NCBI GenBank assembly: GCA_963966275.1
Contig: CAWZYQ010000057.1
Location: 1-22,426 of the forward strand
DNA: 22,426 bases
Direction of reading: 5' to 3'
Origin: UBA10427 sp003500135
GTDB lineage: Bacteria > Bacteroidota > Bacteroidia > Cytophagales > Cyclobacteriaceae
The notes below the pieces were generated by a model, which saw only the letters and a list, made by a program, of their open reading frames with translations, was not told the origin of the DNA and ran no database searches. The position numbers and the translations under genes are program-made. Shown in pieces: positions 1 to 8,199 of the stretch. How positions within the stretch are numbered: position 1 is the first letter of the stretch; each line of letters starts with the position of its first letter.

Positions 1-48
1 TGTCAACATAGCATTCATGTTCGGCCTATCGGCCACACGAATGCTTAG

Positions 49-459
49 TTATTAGGGGCCAATTTTATCGTCTCTCCCATTCTCGATGCGGACATGGCCA
101 TTATTTGCAACCGGCGCAAGATATTATGGTCTCCGGGATGCGGATCGCTAACTGAAATTGTAAAAGCAGAGGAGCTTGGCGCTGAAGTGGTCAAAATATT
201 TCCTGCCACACAGGTAGGTGGGCCTGAGTTTATCAAGGCGATAAAAGGCCCCCGCCCTATGACAAATATAATGCCCACTGGCGGCGTGGAACCCACAGAG
301 GATAATTTGAAAAAGTGGATAACGGCAGGCGCTTATTGCGTGGGAATGGGCTCTAAACTGATGATCAAAAAAGAGGACGGATCCTACGATTATGAAACCA
401 TATTAAAAAAATCAAGACAAGCGATTGACATTATTCGATCTTATAGGAAAGTGCAATAA
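49..459 (+). CDS. eda: KDPG aldolase (2-dehydro-3-deoxyphosphogluconate aldolase), C-terminal part, interrupted at the 5' side
   Basis: Cleaves 2-keto-3-deoxy-6-phosphogluconate to pyruvate and glyceraldehyde 3-phosphate, the last step of hexuronate breakdown and of the Entner-Doudoroff route. The frame reads GANFIVSP from base 55, then the Bacteroidota-type NRRKILWSPGCGSLTEI, KIFPA with the Schiff-base lysine, FIKAIKGP, and the phosphate-binding MPTGGV. Family similarity begins upstream of the first ATG (94), so that ATG is not the true start. The frame is closed by TAG at 46-48. Residues before it do not match the family in this frame; frame 2 gives a weak continuation (SATRMLSY) that would need a shift near base 50. 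The N-terminal half, including the catalytic glutamate, is missing or out of frame. Pseudogene, or sequence error at a contig edge; family assignment is firm. The TRAP genes follow after 2 bases. Confidence 0.8.
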   Translation, partial: LLGANFIVSPILDADMAIICNRRKILWSPGCGSLTEIVKAEELGAEVVKIFPATQVGGPEFIKAIKGPRPMTNIMPTGGVEPTEDNLKKWITAGAYCVGMGSKLMIKKEDGSYDYETILKKSRQAIDIIRSYRKVQ

Positions 460-461
460 TT

Positions 462-1451
462 ATGAGATTAGAATTAAAGATTCTCAATTTTCTGTTGTTC
501 ACTTCAATTCTCCTGCTTTTTAGCAATTGTGAGAGAAAAGAAAAGGTAAAATCACTCAAACTCGGGCATTCTTTGGACACCAAACACCCGGTCCACCTGG
601 GCCTTGAATTCCTCTCTGAAAAAGTGACGGAAATATCGGAGGGAAAACTGACCATCAAAATTTATCCAAATGGGCAGCTGGGCACCGAACGCGAGGCGGT
701 AGAACTTTTGCAGGTCGGCAGCCTGGATATGACCAAGGTCTCATCGGCGGTATTGGAAAATTTTAGTCCGACCTACAAAGTTTTGGGGTTGCCCTATATT
801 TTTCGTGACCAGGAACACGCCTTTAAGGTACTGGATGGTCCCATAGGCAAAGAATTGCTTACCAAAACAGAGGATGCCTGGATCAGGGGAATATGCTTTT
901 ACGATGCCGGGGCCCGTAGTTTCTACTTTAAAGATAAACCCATTCGCACACCGGACGATCTGCGGGGAATGAAAGTTCGGGTTATGAACAGCCCCATTGC
1001 TTTTAGCATGATCAAGGCCATGGGAGGGTCGCCTACCCCCATTTCCTTTGGTGAACTGTATACCTCATTACAACAAGGAGTGGTCGATGGCGCTGAAAAT
1101 AATCCGCCATCGTTTTATTCGTCCAAACATTATGAAGTATGCCAATACTACAGCCTCGATGAGCATTCCATGGTCCCGGATGTACTTGTTATAAGTACGC
1201 ATGCCTGGAAAGATTTAAATCAACAGGAAAGGGGCTGGTTGATGGATGCGGCCAGGCAGTCAGTCGAATATCAACGCAAGGTATGGGCTGAAGGTGTAAA
1301 AGAAGCGCTTGACGAGGTGCAAAAGGCGGGAGTAGAAATCATCAGACCAGACAAGGCGCCCTTTAAATCATCGGTACAATCTGTATACGAAGCCTATGAG
1401 GACGACCCCGAAATACAATCGTACATCAAAAGAATTCAGGAAGTAAACTAA
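462..1451 (+). CDS. dctP: TRAP transporter substrate-binding lipoprotein (DctP family)
   Basis: Periplasmic binding component of a tripartite, sodium-driven TRAP transporter for organic acids. Residues 1-23 form a lipoprotein signal ending in FSNC, so Cys23 is probably lipidated and the protein anchored, common in Bacteroidota. The mature part has DctP hallmarks: GHSLDTKHPVH at 35-45, YPNGQLG at 68-74, the conserved carboxylate-binding arginine in KVRV (Arg173), and SLQQGVVDGAEN at 202-213. Its 329 residues match the family. It starts 2 bases after the aldolase stop and ends 6 bases before the small membrane subunit, so the four genes are probably one transcript. The aldolase neighbour suggests a hexuronate or ketodeoxy sugar acid as substrate; this is inference, and the ligand cannot be read from the sequence. 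Confidence 0.93.
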   Translation: MRLELKILNFLLFTSILLLFSNCERKEKVKSLKLGHSLDTKHPVHLGLEFLSEKVTEISEGKLTIKIYPNGQLGTEREAVELLQVGSLDMTKVSSAVLENFSPTYKVLGLPYIFRDQEHAFKVLDGPIGKELLTKTEDAWIRGICFYDAGARSFYFKDKPIRTPDDLRGMKVRVMNSPIAFSMIKAMGGSPTPISFGELYTSLQQGVVDGAENNPPSFYSSKHYEVCQYYSLDEHSMVPDVLVISTHAWKDLNQQERGWLMDAARQSVEYQRKVWAEGVKEALDEVQKAGVEIIRPDKAPFKSSVQSVYEAYEDDPEIQSYIKRIQEVN

Positions 1452-1457
1452 AGCGCT

Positions 1458-1913
1458 ATGAGGAAATATATCGACTTAGCTCTTGAAAAGGTACTCATCG
1501 CTCTGATGGCAATCATGACGATCAATGTGATCTGGCAGGTGGCTACGAGGTATTTGACATTCATATTCGAAAACCCGAGTAGTTATACCGAAGAGCTTGC
1601 CAGGTTCATGTTGATTTGGGTAGGGTTGTTAGGCGCTGCCTATGCCACCGGAAAGCGGCTTCACCTGGCTATAGATTTAATAAAGTCACCTGCATTGGAT
1701 AAAATCATTCAGGTATTGGTGTTTTTATTTTCCTTAAGTGCCCTGGTGATCGGTGGTAGCCGCTTGGTATTCATTAGCTTTCACCTCGGTCAGACTTCCA
1801 GCGCCCTGCAAATCCCATTGGGCTATGTATATATCATCATCCCCATCAGCGGGGTGATCATTTGTCTGTACTCCATTATGAACTTTTTACAAAATGAAAG
1901 GAGATCCGCATGA
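1458..1913 (+). CDS. dctQ: TRAP transporter small permease (DctQ family)
   Basis: Small inner-membrane subunit that works with the large permease to move substrate delivered by the binding protein. The 151 residues contain about four hydrophobic segments (near 11-30, 50-66, 82-105 and 122-143). The family signature is visible: YTEELARFMLIWVGLLGA (43-60) with paired glutamates and the following arginine, then Q-x-S-x-A-L-x-I-P (112-120) before the last helix. The ATG at 1458 lies 6 bases after the binding-protein stop. The end overlaps the next start as ATGA (1910-1913), indicating translational coupling with the large permease. Confidence 0.93.
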   Translation: MRKYIDLALEKVLIALMAIMTINVIWQVATRYLTFIFENPSSYTEELARFMLIWVGLLGAAYATGKRLHLAIDLIKSPALDKIIQVLVFLFSLSALVIGGSRLVFISFHLGQTSSALQIPLGYVYIIIPISGVIICLYSIMNFLQNERRSA

Positions 1914-3205
1914 GCACGATTGACATTTTGCTGCTGGTTACCAGTTTTATATTCTTTTTGGGCATTGGGGTTCCGATCGCTTATAGTATCGGCTTATCTT
2001 CTTTGCTTACTTTACTGATCAACATAGATGCTATTCCGGCTTTTACCACACTGAGCCAACGCATGGCCACCGGACTGGACAGCTTTGCCCTTCTTGCCAT
2101 TCCTTTTTTCATATTTGCCGGTCAGCTCATGAATCGCGGAGGTGTTGCCAGCCGTTTGATCGACATGGCAAAAGTGCTGGTCGGACGCCTGCCGGGCGGT
2201 CTGGCCTATGTCAACATTATTGCTGCCATGCTTTTTGGCGCCATTTCAGGATCTGCCGCCGCCGCTGCTTCTGCCATTGGCGGATTTATGACCGGCAAAA
2301 TGAAAAAGGAAGGCTATGATCCCGGTTATTCGGCCGCCGTGAACATCACTTCCTCCACCACCGGACTCATTATTCCTCCCAGCAATATTCTGATCGTATA
2401 CTCCCTGGCCAGTGGAGGTGTGTCTATTGCCGCTCTATTCATTGCCGGCTACATTCCGGGAATACTCGTAGGTTTGGTACTCATGATTGTTGCAGGAATC
2501 TATGCCAAAAAGAAGAACTATCCGGTGGGCGAAAGTGTGAAGATTAAAGTGGCTGTCAAAACATTTCTCAGGGCTATACCCAGTTTGTTATTGCTGGTCA
2601 TTGTAATCGGAGGTATAATCGCGGGTATATTTACGGCCACAGAGGCATCGGCTATTGCCGTTTTATACACTTTGATACTGGCTTTTGTTTACAAGGAAAT
2701 CACTGTTAAAGATCTGCCGGAAATATTACTAAGTACTGTAAATACTACATCCATTGTGATGCTTTTGATTGGCACCTCGATGGGTATGTCATGGGTTATG
2801 TCATTTGAGGAAATCCCCCAATCTGTCAGTGCGGCTTTATTGTCAGTCAGCGATAACCCTATTGTCATTCTTCTTATCATCAATCTTATATTGTTGTTTG
2901 TTGGGATCTTCATGGATATGACACCTGCCGTATTGATTTTCACTCCCATCTTTCTACCCATCGCAATAGATATGGGTATGCATCCCATTCATTTTGGTAT
3001 TATGATGGCGCTGAACTTGAGCATAGGCCTTTGCACACCACCGGTAGGTTCTGTACTGTTCATCGGTTGCAGCGTAGCAGGATTAAGCATTCAAAAAGTG
3101 ATTAAACCCTTGTTGCCATTATTTTTCGCCATGATCGTAGTATTGTTCATCATTGCCTATTTCCCTGAACTTACTTTGATATTACCAAGATGGTTTGGGT
3201 TTTAG
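1910..3205 (+). CDS. dctM: TRAP transporter large permease (DctM family)
   Basis: Main transport subunit, a polytopic inner-membrane protein of the ion transporter superfamily. Its 431 residues are strongly hydrophobic throughout and match the family length. Conserved elements include FGAISGSA (109-116) and IPPSN (155-159) in the first half and the symmetry-related MDMTPA (335-340) and TPPVG (376-380) in the second; these belong to the re-entrant hairpin regions that form the ion and substrate sites. A good Shine-Dalgarno stretch, AAAGGAG at 1897-1903, precedes the ATG, which overlaps the DctQ stop. Its TAG (3203-3205) shares bases with the stop of the convergent DUF6671 gene, so no intergenic terminator can exist here. 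Confidence 0.95.
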   Translation: MSTIDILLLVTSFIFFLGIGVPIAYSIGLSSLLTLLINIDAIPAFTTLSQRMATGLDSFALLAIPFFIFAGQLMNRGGVASRLIDMAKVLVGRLPGGLAYVNIIAAMLFGAISGSAAAAASAIGGFMTGKMKKEGYDPGYSAAVNITSSTTGLIIPPSNILIVYSLASGGVSIAALFIAGYIPGILVGLVLMIVAGIYAKKKNYPVGESVKIKVAVKTFLRAIPSLLLLVIVIGGIIAGIFTATEASAIAVLYTLILAFVYKEITVKDLPEILLSTVNTTSIVMLLIGTSMGMSWVMSFEEIPQSVSAALLSVSDNPIVILLIINLILLFVGIFMDMTPAVLIFTPIFLPIAIDMGMHPIHFGIMMALNLSIGLCTPPVGSVLFIGCSVAGLSIQKVIKPLLPLFFAMIVVLFIIAYFPELTLILPRWFGF

Positions 3206-4041
3206 GGGTTACACTGAAAGCAATACATGGGTTCTTCAACGGTTTTATCCGGGTTTGGTCGAGCTTCATGATGACCGCACTGTTGACAGGACCAAATAAA
3301 CCTTGAAATGCCATGGGTCGCTGCACCGCATTGCGCGCAGGGAAGTCCCCTTTCAACATTATGGATCCAAAAGCCCGGCGCTGCGCACTGTGGACATAGT
3401 GATTTTATCCTTTCCACAAGATTCTGAGTCGCCTGCCCAATCACTTTCATTCGGGTAGGATTGTACAAAGCACGCATGTCGGTTTCGACCCAAATGCTTC
3501 CATGCTCTTTCCTCATTTTTTCAAATATCTCCTGCAAAATACCCCAATCCTGAATTCCTTTATATAGTTGAGCGATACTATTTTCCTTATCACGCAGGAT
3601 CAAACCGTGATCGGGAAAGCCGGCTTCTTGTGCAAAACGTTCCAGTCCTTCATATTCCGCAACAGCTCTTCCCGCAAAGTTGGTTTCCAGACTGAGGGCC
3701 CTGCCCACAATTTCCCATCCGTTTTTTCGATCCAACAACATAATCCATTCTTCATCGGACTGCACCATAGGTACTTCGGGATGAGCGCCAAAAGACCCCT
3801 CACTTGCCACAACCAGGTCTCCGCCAAATAACTCCAGTGCCTTCATACATTTCACTCGTGCCGTTGTAATGGGGTCATCTTTTCGCTCCACCTCCCCTGA
3901 AAAAGTACCAAACTGATCGGTATCGAATTGTTCTGGAACTACGGTTTTAACTCCTAATTGCGCCTCCAATACCTGCGCAATCGCGGCTTCCTTACGATGT
4001 TTGGTCGCAATTATTACCGATCTGTTTTTAAAATGGTCCAT
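3202..4041 (-). CDS. DUF6671 family protein with two C-terminal zinc-ribbon pairs
   Basis: Function unknown. The N-terminal two thirds carry the DUF6671 pattern as I know it: an ATKHRKE stretch near 12-18, FGTFSGEVER at 44-53, ASEGSFGAHP at 79-88 and ETNFAG at 119-124. The last 65 residues hold four CxxC knuckles (Cys216/219, 235/238, 252/255, 274/277), enough for two zinc ribbons, which suggests binding to nucleic acid or protein. There is no signal peptide or membrane segment, so it is probably cytoplasmic. It begins 36 bases downstream of the anti-sigma gene on the same strand and could be read from the sigma-factor transcript. Its TAA overlaps the dctM stop on the other strand. Family name from memory; no function is claimed. 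Confidence 0.85.
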   Translation of the reverse strand: MDHFKNRSVIIATKHRKEAAIAQVLEAQLGVKTVVPEQFDTDQFGTFSGEVERKDDPITTARVKCMKALELFGGDLVVASEGSFGAHPEVPMVQSDEEWIMLLDRKNGWEIVGRALSLETNFAGRAVAEYEGLERFAQEAGFPDHGLILRDKENSIAQLYKGIQDWGILQEIFEKMRKEHGSIWVETDMRALYNPTRMKVIGQATQNLVERIKSLCPQCAAPGFWIHNVERGLPCAQCGAATHGISRFIWSCQQCGHHEARPNPDKTVEEPMYCFQCNP

Positions 4042-4077
4042 TAAGGCCTATGCTTAAGGATTGAAAAAAGAAAGTGA

Positions 4078-5439
4078 TCATTCATTATCTTTAAACTTCA
4101 CCTTTAAACTCACTTTCATTGTCTGTGGATTTCCGTCTACCGTTCCGGGCTGCCATTCGGGGCCGCTTCGTACCAGCCGGATGGCTTCGTTGATCAAACG
4201 CTCATCACTGTACGCTTCCACTATCATGTCATCGATTTCTCCCGAAGCGTCAATAGAAAATGAAAGTTTAACAAACCCTTTTTTCTCTTCGAAGCCCTTG
4301 GGTAATTGTTGGCTGTCTCTGATATGTTTTTTGAGGGCCCGGAAACCACCTTCCGGCCTGGGGCCGATTCTTACAGGTGCATTTTCCCTCGAATCCACAC
4401 CATAACCGGTGACGACCACTTCCGACAAAGCATTAATGTCAGCGGCCATCATTACTTCCAGGTAACTCTCATTTTCATCGATTGCAATCTCCTCTGTTGA
4501 CATTCCGATGAAACTAAATACAAGTATAGGATTATCCGTGTTTTTCGGAATATCTATTTCAAACTGACCGTTGATGTCGGTCATCGTACCGGTACTTTTT
4601 CCCTTTAAAATTACATTTACGCCAGGAATAGGAGCGCCATCATCAGAGCTCAATACCACCCCACTTATTTCTGTAGGTTCCACAACTTCTGAAGCTGATG
4701 CCGTCAATTCACTTCTTCCAGCTTTCGCTTTTGGTGCAGAGATCTCCGCTTCTTCCATCATCACTGCTTCAGAAGCAGCGCCAGTCATTTCATTTTTCGC
4801 CATTTTTTTGCTTCTGGTTTCATCCTTATCAGTAAGGTCATTAAGTGCAAGAGGTTCCACTTCCGGAATTTTTCCTTCAATATCATCTTCCGGTGACTCC
4901 ATAGGTTCAGTCCATAGTTCCACTATTTCTAAATCCAGGTAGGCCAACTCCTCCTCTGATTCTTCTTTAATTGATTTTCCCTGTCTCGGGCTAATTGGTT
5001 GATCATTTACTTCCTTTTCGGGTTTGTCCGCCAACGCAATATTTTGTTGTTCCATTGTCGTGTCATACTGCTGTTTTGCCTCTAAGGGAGCCCCCGAAAT
5101 AGTATCTGCATCTCTAAACTCCTCTACCTGCTCAGTTGTGGCCACGCTATCCGGCTTATCCATTTCCGGCCAAAAAAACCATACTAATCCGCTTGTGATC
5201 AGAAGAGCGACAGCTGCCGCAATAGCAGGCCAGTAAATTCTTTTTTCAGACCTTTGCTGCAGGCGACCTTTCAACTCCGCCAGATCCTTTTCAATCAGCC
5301 TGGAATCGTGATCCTCCAATCCTTCCAATGCATCTGACAAGAACGGATCATCCAGCGCATCGCGCTCTACCTTATGGGTTTCTTTGGAAGTCAATCGGCC
5401 TCTCAGATAGTCAAGTATGTTTTGCCAGCTATTTCGCAT
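4078..5439 (-). CDS. Membrane anti-sigma-like protein with carboxypeptidase-regulatory and TonB C-terminal domains
   Basis: Probable anti-sigma factor of the preceding ECF sigma gene. Residues 1-68 are a charged cytoplasmic part, 69-90 a single membrane helix, and 91-255 an acidic low-complexity periplasmic linker. Residues 257-334 are a CarboxypepD_reg-like beta domain (GVNVILKG, TDINGQFEI), followed by EVVVTGYG at 340-347, the signature that follows this domain in SusC-type receptors. Residues 361-451 match a TonB C-terminal domain (PEGGFRALKKHI, then SIDASGEI and WQPGTVDGNP). The linker has an imperfect repeat (TGAASEAV / TASASEVV, each followed by E-I-S). The start overlaps the sigma gene by 11 bases and has a strong Shine-Dalgarno site. 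The role comes from context and topology; I see no zinc-binding anti-sigma motif. Confidence 0.85.
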   Translation of the reverse strand: MRNSWQNILDYLRGRLTSKETHKVERDALDDPFLSDALEGLEDHDSRLIEKDLAELKGRLQQRSEKRIYWPAIAAAVALLITSGLVWFFWPEMDKPDSVATTEQVEEFRDADTISGAPLEAKQQYDTTMEQQNIALADKPEKEVNDQPISPRQGKSIKEESEEELAYLDLEIVELWTEPMESPEDDIEGKIPEVEPLALNDLTDKDETRSKKMAKNEMTGAASEAVMMEEAEISAPKAKAGRSELTASASEVVEPTEISGVVLSSDDGAPIPGVNVILKGKSTGTMTDINGQFEIDIPKNTDNPILVFSFIGMSTEEIAIDENESYLEVMMAADINALSEVVVTGYGVDSRENAPVRIGPRPEGGFRALKKHIRDSQQLPKGFEEKKGFVKLSFSIDASGEIDDMIVEAYSDERLINEAIRLVRSGPEWQPGTVDGNPQTMKVSLKVKFKDNE

Positions 5440-6040
5440 CTTTCCCTCCTATTCTGAGTTTTTGCTCCTCCATACAAATTTTCAGGTTCCGCCGGCCATT
5501 TTGTATGTGGCTCTTCACTTTTTTCAATTCCATCTTCAGCTCCTCATGGATCTGCGCATAGCTTTTTTCTTCCAAATAAAACCGTCGTACACATTCTTTT
5601 TGATCGGCCTTCAACTGTTCCATACATTCCCTGAGTCTCAACAGATCATGTTCTTTCTCATCTGCTCCACCATTAGGATGCACGGGATTAGCTATTTCCA
5701 TAATCCCCGATTGATTTTCTTCCGTATCAATGGAAATAAAATGTTGGTTTTTATCCTTTCTCAAGGCCATGAGGCAGTGATTTCGTGCCAAAACATATAA
5801 CCAGCCTCTGAACTGTTCAATCTCGTGCTTCAACACTTCCTCCACCAGTTTTTCATAAATCTGCATAACGGCATCTTTGGCCTGCTCCCGGTCTTGTAAA
5901 TACTTCAGGCATACTCCATAGACCAAATGCATATAGCGTTCATACAGCCCGGAAAGATGCTGCTGATCGCCCGAGCTGCGATATAGTTCCAGCAAGGCTT
6001 TATCGTTATTGTCCGCTTTTTTGGGCCTGAATGAAAACAT
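5429..6040 (-). CDS. ECF-type RNA polymerase sigma factor (sigma-70 family)
   Basis: Directs RNA polymerase to a small regulon, probably held inactive by the membrane protein encoded immediately downstream. Region 2 is seen at about residues 31-65 (LYERYMHLVYGVCLKYL, then DAVMQIYEKLV) and continues with FRGWLYVLARNHCLMALRK (78-96), typical of ECF factors. Region 4 lies at about 143-188 (MEQLKADQKECVRRFYLEEKSY with the helix-turn-helix through KKVKSHIQNGRRNL). The 203 residues are a usual length. The gene is divergent from the vWA protein gene, with 111 bases between starts, which makes that gene a likely target. The subgroup cannot be assigned by eye. Confidence 0.92.
   Translation of the reverse strand: MFSFRPKKADNNDKALLELYRSSGDQQHLSGLYERYMHLVYGVCLKYLQDREQAKDAVMQIYEKLVEEVLKHEIEQFRGWLYVLARNHCLMALRKDKNQHFISIDTEENQSGIMEIANPVHPNGGADEKEHDLLRLRECMEQLKADQKECVRRFYLEEKSYAQIHEELKMELKKVKSHIQNGRRNLKICMEEQKLRIGGKDAK
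5444..5449 (-). promoter_or_regulatory. Shine-Dalgarno site of the anti-sigma gene inside the sigma-factor coding end
   Basis: On the minus strand GGAGGG stands 4 bases before the anti-sigma ATG, within the last codons of the sigma gene. Strong sites are uncommon in Bacteroidota, so this supports the chosen start and coupled synthesis of the sigma/anti-sigma pair. Confidence 0.65.
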
Positions 6041-6151
6041 GGAAAAACCCGATTACACGAGAAAGATTCAACTTTTTTGACGGTTGACAAAAAAATGTGA
6101 AAAAATTTTATGGAATCTTTTCTGCTCCAGCATCCTACTCACGAACACTAA
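6041..6151. promoter_or_regulatory. Divergent promoter region between sigma factor and vWA gene, with an inverted repeat
   Basis: AT-rich region that must hold promoters for both directions. A 7-bp inverted repeat TTTTTTG (6073-6079) / CAAAAAA (6088-6094) with an 8-base spacer lies in the middle. On the plus strand TTGACA (6084-6089) is followed after 17 bases by TTTATG, a weak -35/-10 pair. No clear Bacteroidota TTTG / TAnnTTTG pair is seen. The repeat is low in complexity and could be chance. Confidence 0.4.
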
Positions 6152-8047
6152 ATGAATAGAGCAATGAAAAAGATGATGATTGTAATGATAGCGGCCCTGG
6201 TTATGGCCAGCTTTATTTCACCAAAAGGAAGCCGTACTATACACGGATATGTGATTGATGAACAAGGAGCCGGATTACCTGGCGTGAATGTATTGGTCAA
6301 AGGCGCCAGTGACGGCACAGTGACCAATGTAAAAGGATACTACGAAATTAAAGTGGGGAATGATCAGGCAATTTTGCTATTTAGTTATATCGGTTTTCAA
6401 ACGGAAGAAGTCCAGGTCGGTACTAAAACGAGGATTGATGTAACATTGGTTGCAGATGTTAAGCAGCTGGAAGAAATTGTTGTAGCCGGTCACGATTCAA
6501 ATAAAATACGTCAGATAACAGGTGCGGTCAAAAGCGTTTTTCGAAGTAAAAAAGAAATGGCGGAATACAAGGTATACGACATGGCTTATGCACCGGCATT
6601 GGCAGACCAGGTGGTGGTACATAATACGGAAGATTACGCCACCATACACGAAAACCAGTTTCACCGCCCGCAGCATCAGCCTTTATCTACCTTTTCCATT
6701 GATGTAGATGCCGCATCTTACAGTAACGTGCGACGATATATCAGCAATGGCAGCAAGCCCCCTATAGATGCCGTGCGGATAGAGGAAATGGTGAACTATT
6801 TTCACTATGACTACCCGCAGCCTACCGGTGAAGCGCCATTCAGCATCACAACGGAAATGTCGGATTGCCCCTGGCAGGAAGGCCATTATTTGTTACATGT
6901 CGGCTTACAAGGCAAAAGGATTCCCAAACAGGACATCCCGGCATCTAATCTCGTATTTCTAATCGACGTAAGCGGCTCGATGAGCGATTATAACAAATTG
7001 CCGCTATTAAAATCATCATTTAAAATGTTGGTAGACGAGTTGCGCCCCGAAGATCGTGTGGCCATCGTTGTTTATGCCGGAGCCGCAGGCCTGGTACTGG
7101 AATCTACAAAAGGTTCGGATAAAAAGACGATCGTAAAAGCGCTGGATCAATTGAATGCCGGGGGGTCAACAGCAGGTGGGGCAGGCATTCAACTGGCCTA
7201 CAAAACCGCGCTGGACCACTACATCGAAGGAGGCAATAACCGTGTGATCCTTGCAACTGATGGGGACTTCAACGTGGGACAAAGCAGCAATGGGTCACTT
7301 GAACGCATGATTGAAGAAAAGCGTAATGATGGCGTCTTCCTTACTGTACTGGGCTTCGGCATGGGCAATTACAAAGATGATAAACTGGAAATCCTGGCCG
7401 ACAAAGGCAATGGAAACTACGCCTACATTGATGATATTGCCGAGGCGGAGAAAGTTTTTGTCCATGAGTTTGGCGGTACCATGTTCACCATTGCTAAAGA
7501 TGTGAAGATACAAGTGGAGTTCAACCCCGAAAAAGTAGCCGGATACCGGTTGATCGGATATGAAAACAGAAAACTGGAGGCCGAAGATTTTAACAATGAT
7601 AAAAAAGATGCAGGTGAATTGGGCGCCGGACATACGGTAACCGCATTGTACCAGATCATTCCTAAAGATGGCCCTATAGAAGGATTCCTGAAGGATGTGG
7701 ACGAGTTGAAATACCAGAAAATAAAAACCGATAAAGGAAATGCCAATACCGCGGAGTGGCTGACGGTTAAGTTGCGCTACAAAAAACCCGATGGAGACAA
7801 AAGCCAGCTATTGACCCGAACGGTACAAGGAAAAGCCCTTAACCCTGATTCTACCAGCGACAACTTCCGTTTCTCAGCGGCAGTAGCCAGCTATGGCATG
7901 TGGCTTCGTAAAAGTGACTTCAAGGGTACCAGCGATATGGACCTCAGCATACAGCTGGCCAGCAATGCCATTGGCGATGACCCTTACGGCTATCGCGGTG
8001 ACTTTATACGTATGGTACGATCCAGCAGATTTATGGCGAGTAGGTAA
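6152..8047 (+). CDS. vWA-domain protein with N-terminal carboxypeptidase-regulatory domain (YfbK-like)
   Basis: Probably an exported envelope protein that binds partners through a metal-dependent von Willebrand A domain. Residues 1-24 look like a signal peptide (basic start, hydrophobic core). Residues 29-102 form a CarboxypepD_reg-like beta domain (GVNVLVKGAS, YYEI, FSYIGF). The vWA-associated N-terminal domain begins at about 177 with STFSIDVDAASYSNVRRY. The vWA domain has an intact metal site, DVSGS at 272-276, and a later ATDGDFNVG. The C-terminal part resembles the DUF3520 region of E. coli YfbK. The domain order and 631 residues fit Bacteroidota members of this family. It is divergent from the sigma/anti-sigma pair, and its first domain resembles the periplasmic domain of the anti-sigma protein, suggesting a shared pathway. 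The role is not established. Confidence 0.92.
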   Translation: MNRAMKKMMIVMIAALVMASFISPKGSRTIHGYVIDEQGAGLPGVNVLVKGASDGTVTNVKGYYEIKVGNDQAILLFSYIGFQTEEVQVGTKTRIDVTLVADVKQLEEIVVAGHDSNKIRQITGAVKSVFRSKKEMAEYKVYDMAYAPALADQVVVHNTEDYATIHENQFHRPQHQPLSTFSIDVDAASYSNVRRYISNGSKPPIDAVRIEEMVNYFHYDYPQPTGEAPFSITTEMSDCPWQEGHYLLHVGLQGKRIPKQDIPASNLVFLIDVSGSMSDYNKLPLLKSSFKMLVDELRPEDRVAIVVYAGAAGLVLESTKGSDKKTIVKALDQLNAGGSTAGGAGIQLAYKTALDHYIEGGNNRVILATDGDFNVGQSSNGSLERMIEEKRNDGVFLTVLGFGMGNYKDDKLEILADKGNGNYAYIDDIAEAEKVFVHEFGGTMFTIAKDVKIQVEFNPEKVAGYRLIGYENRKLEAEDFNNDKKDAGELGAGHTVTALYQIIPKDGPIEGFLKDVDELKYQKIKTDKGNANTAEWLTVKLRYKKPDGDKSQLLTRTVQGKALNPDSTSDNFRFSAAVASYGMWLRKSDFKGTSDMDLSIQLASNAIGDDPYGYRGDFIRMVRSSRFMASR

Positions 8048-8081
8048 CTGTAGATGATTGGGGAATGTGTTTTTGTTTGGA

Positions 8082-8108
8082 AGACTGCTCGGTTGGGCAG
8101 TCTTTTTT
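8082..8108 (+). terminator. Rho-independent terminator after the vWA gene
   Basis: AGACTGC (8082-8088) pairs with GCAGTCT (8097-8103) across an 8-base loop, and the right arm runs into six T (8103-8108). It lies 34 bases after the vWA stop and is correctly oriented. Confidence 0.85.
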
Positions 8109-8199
8109 ATGAAAATATACTTACGCCTCCAAATCTGATTTTTCCAGCTTTGAGTAAACCTTACAAACCTTTACCAATCCTCAAATTTTGAAATAAAAG

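Noticed and set aside
94..96. ATG as start of the aldolase
   Set aside because: Family residues (GANFIVSP) lie in frame upstream of it, so a protein starting here would lack part of the barrel.
4571..4942. Ser-rich plus-strand frame opposite the anti-sigma linker
   Set aside because: Antisense of a recognised protein; its composition follows from the acidic linker codons.
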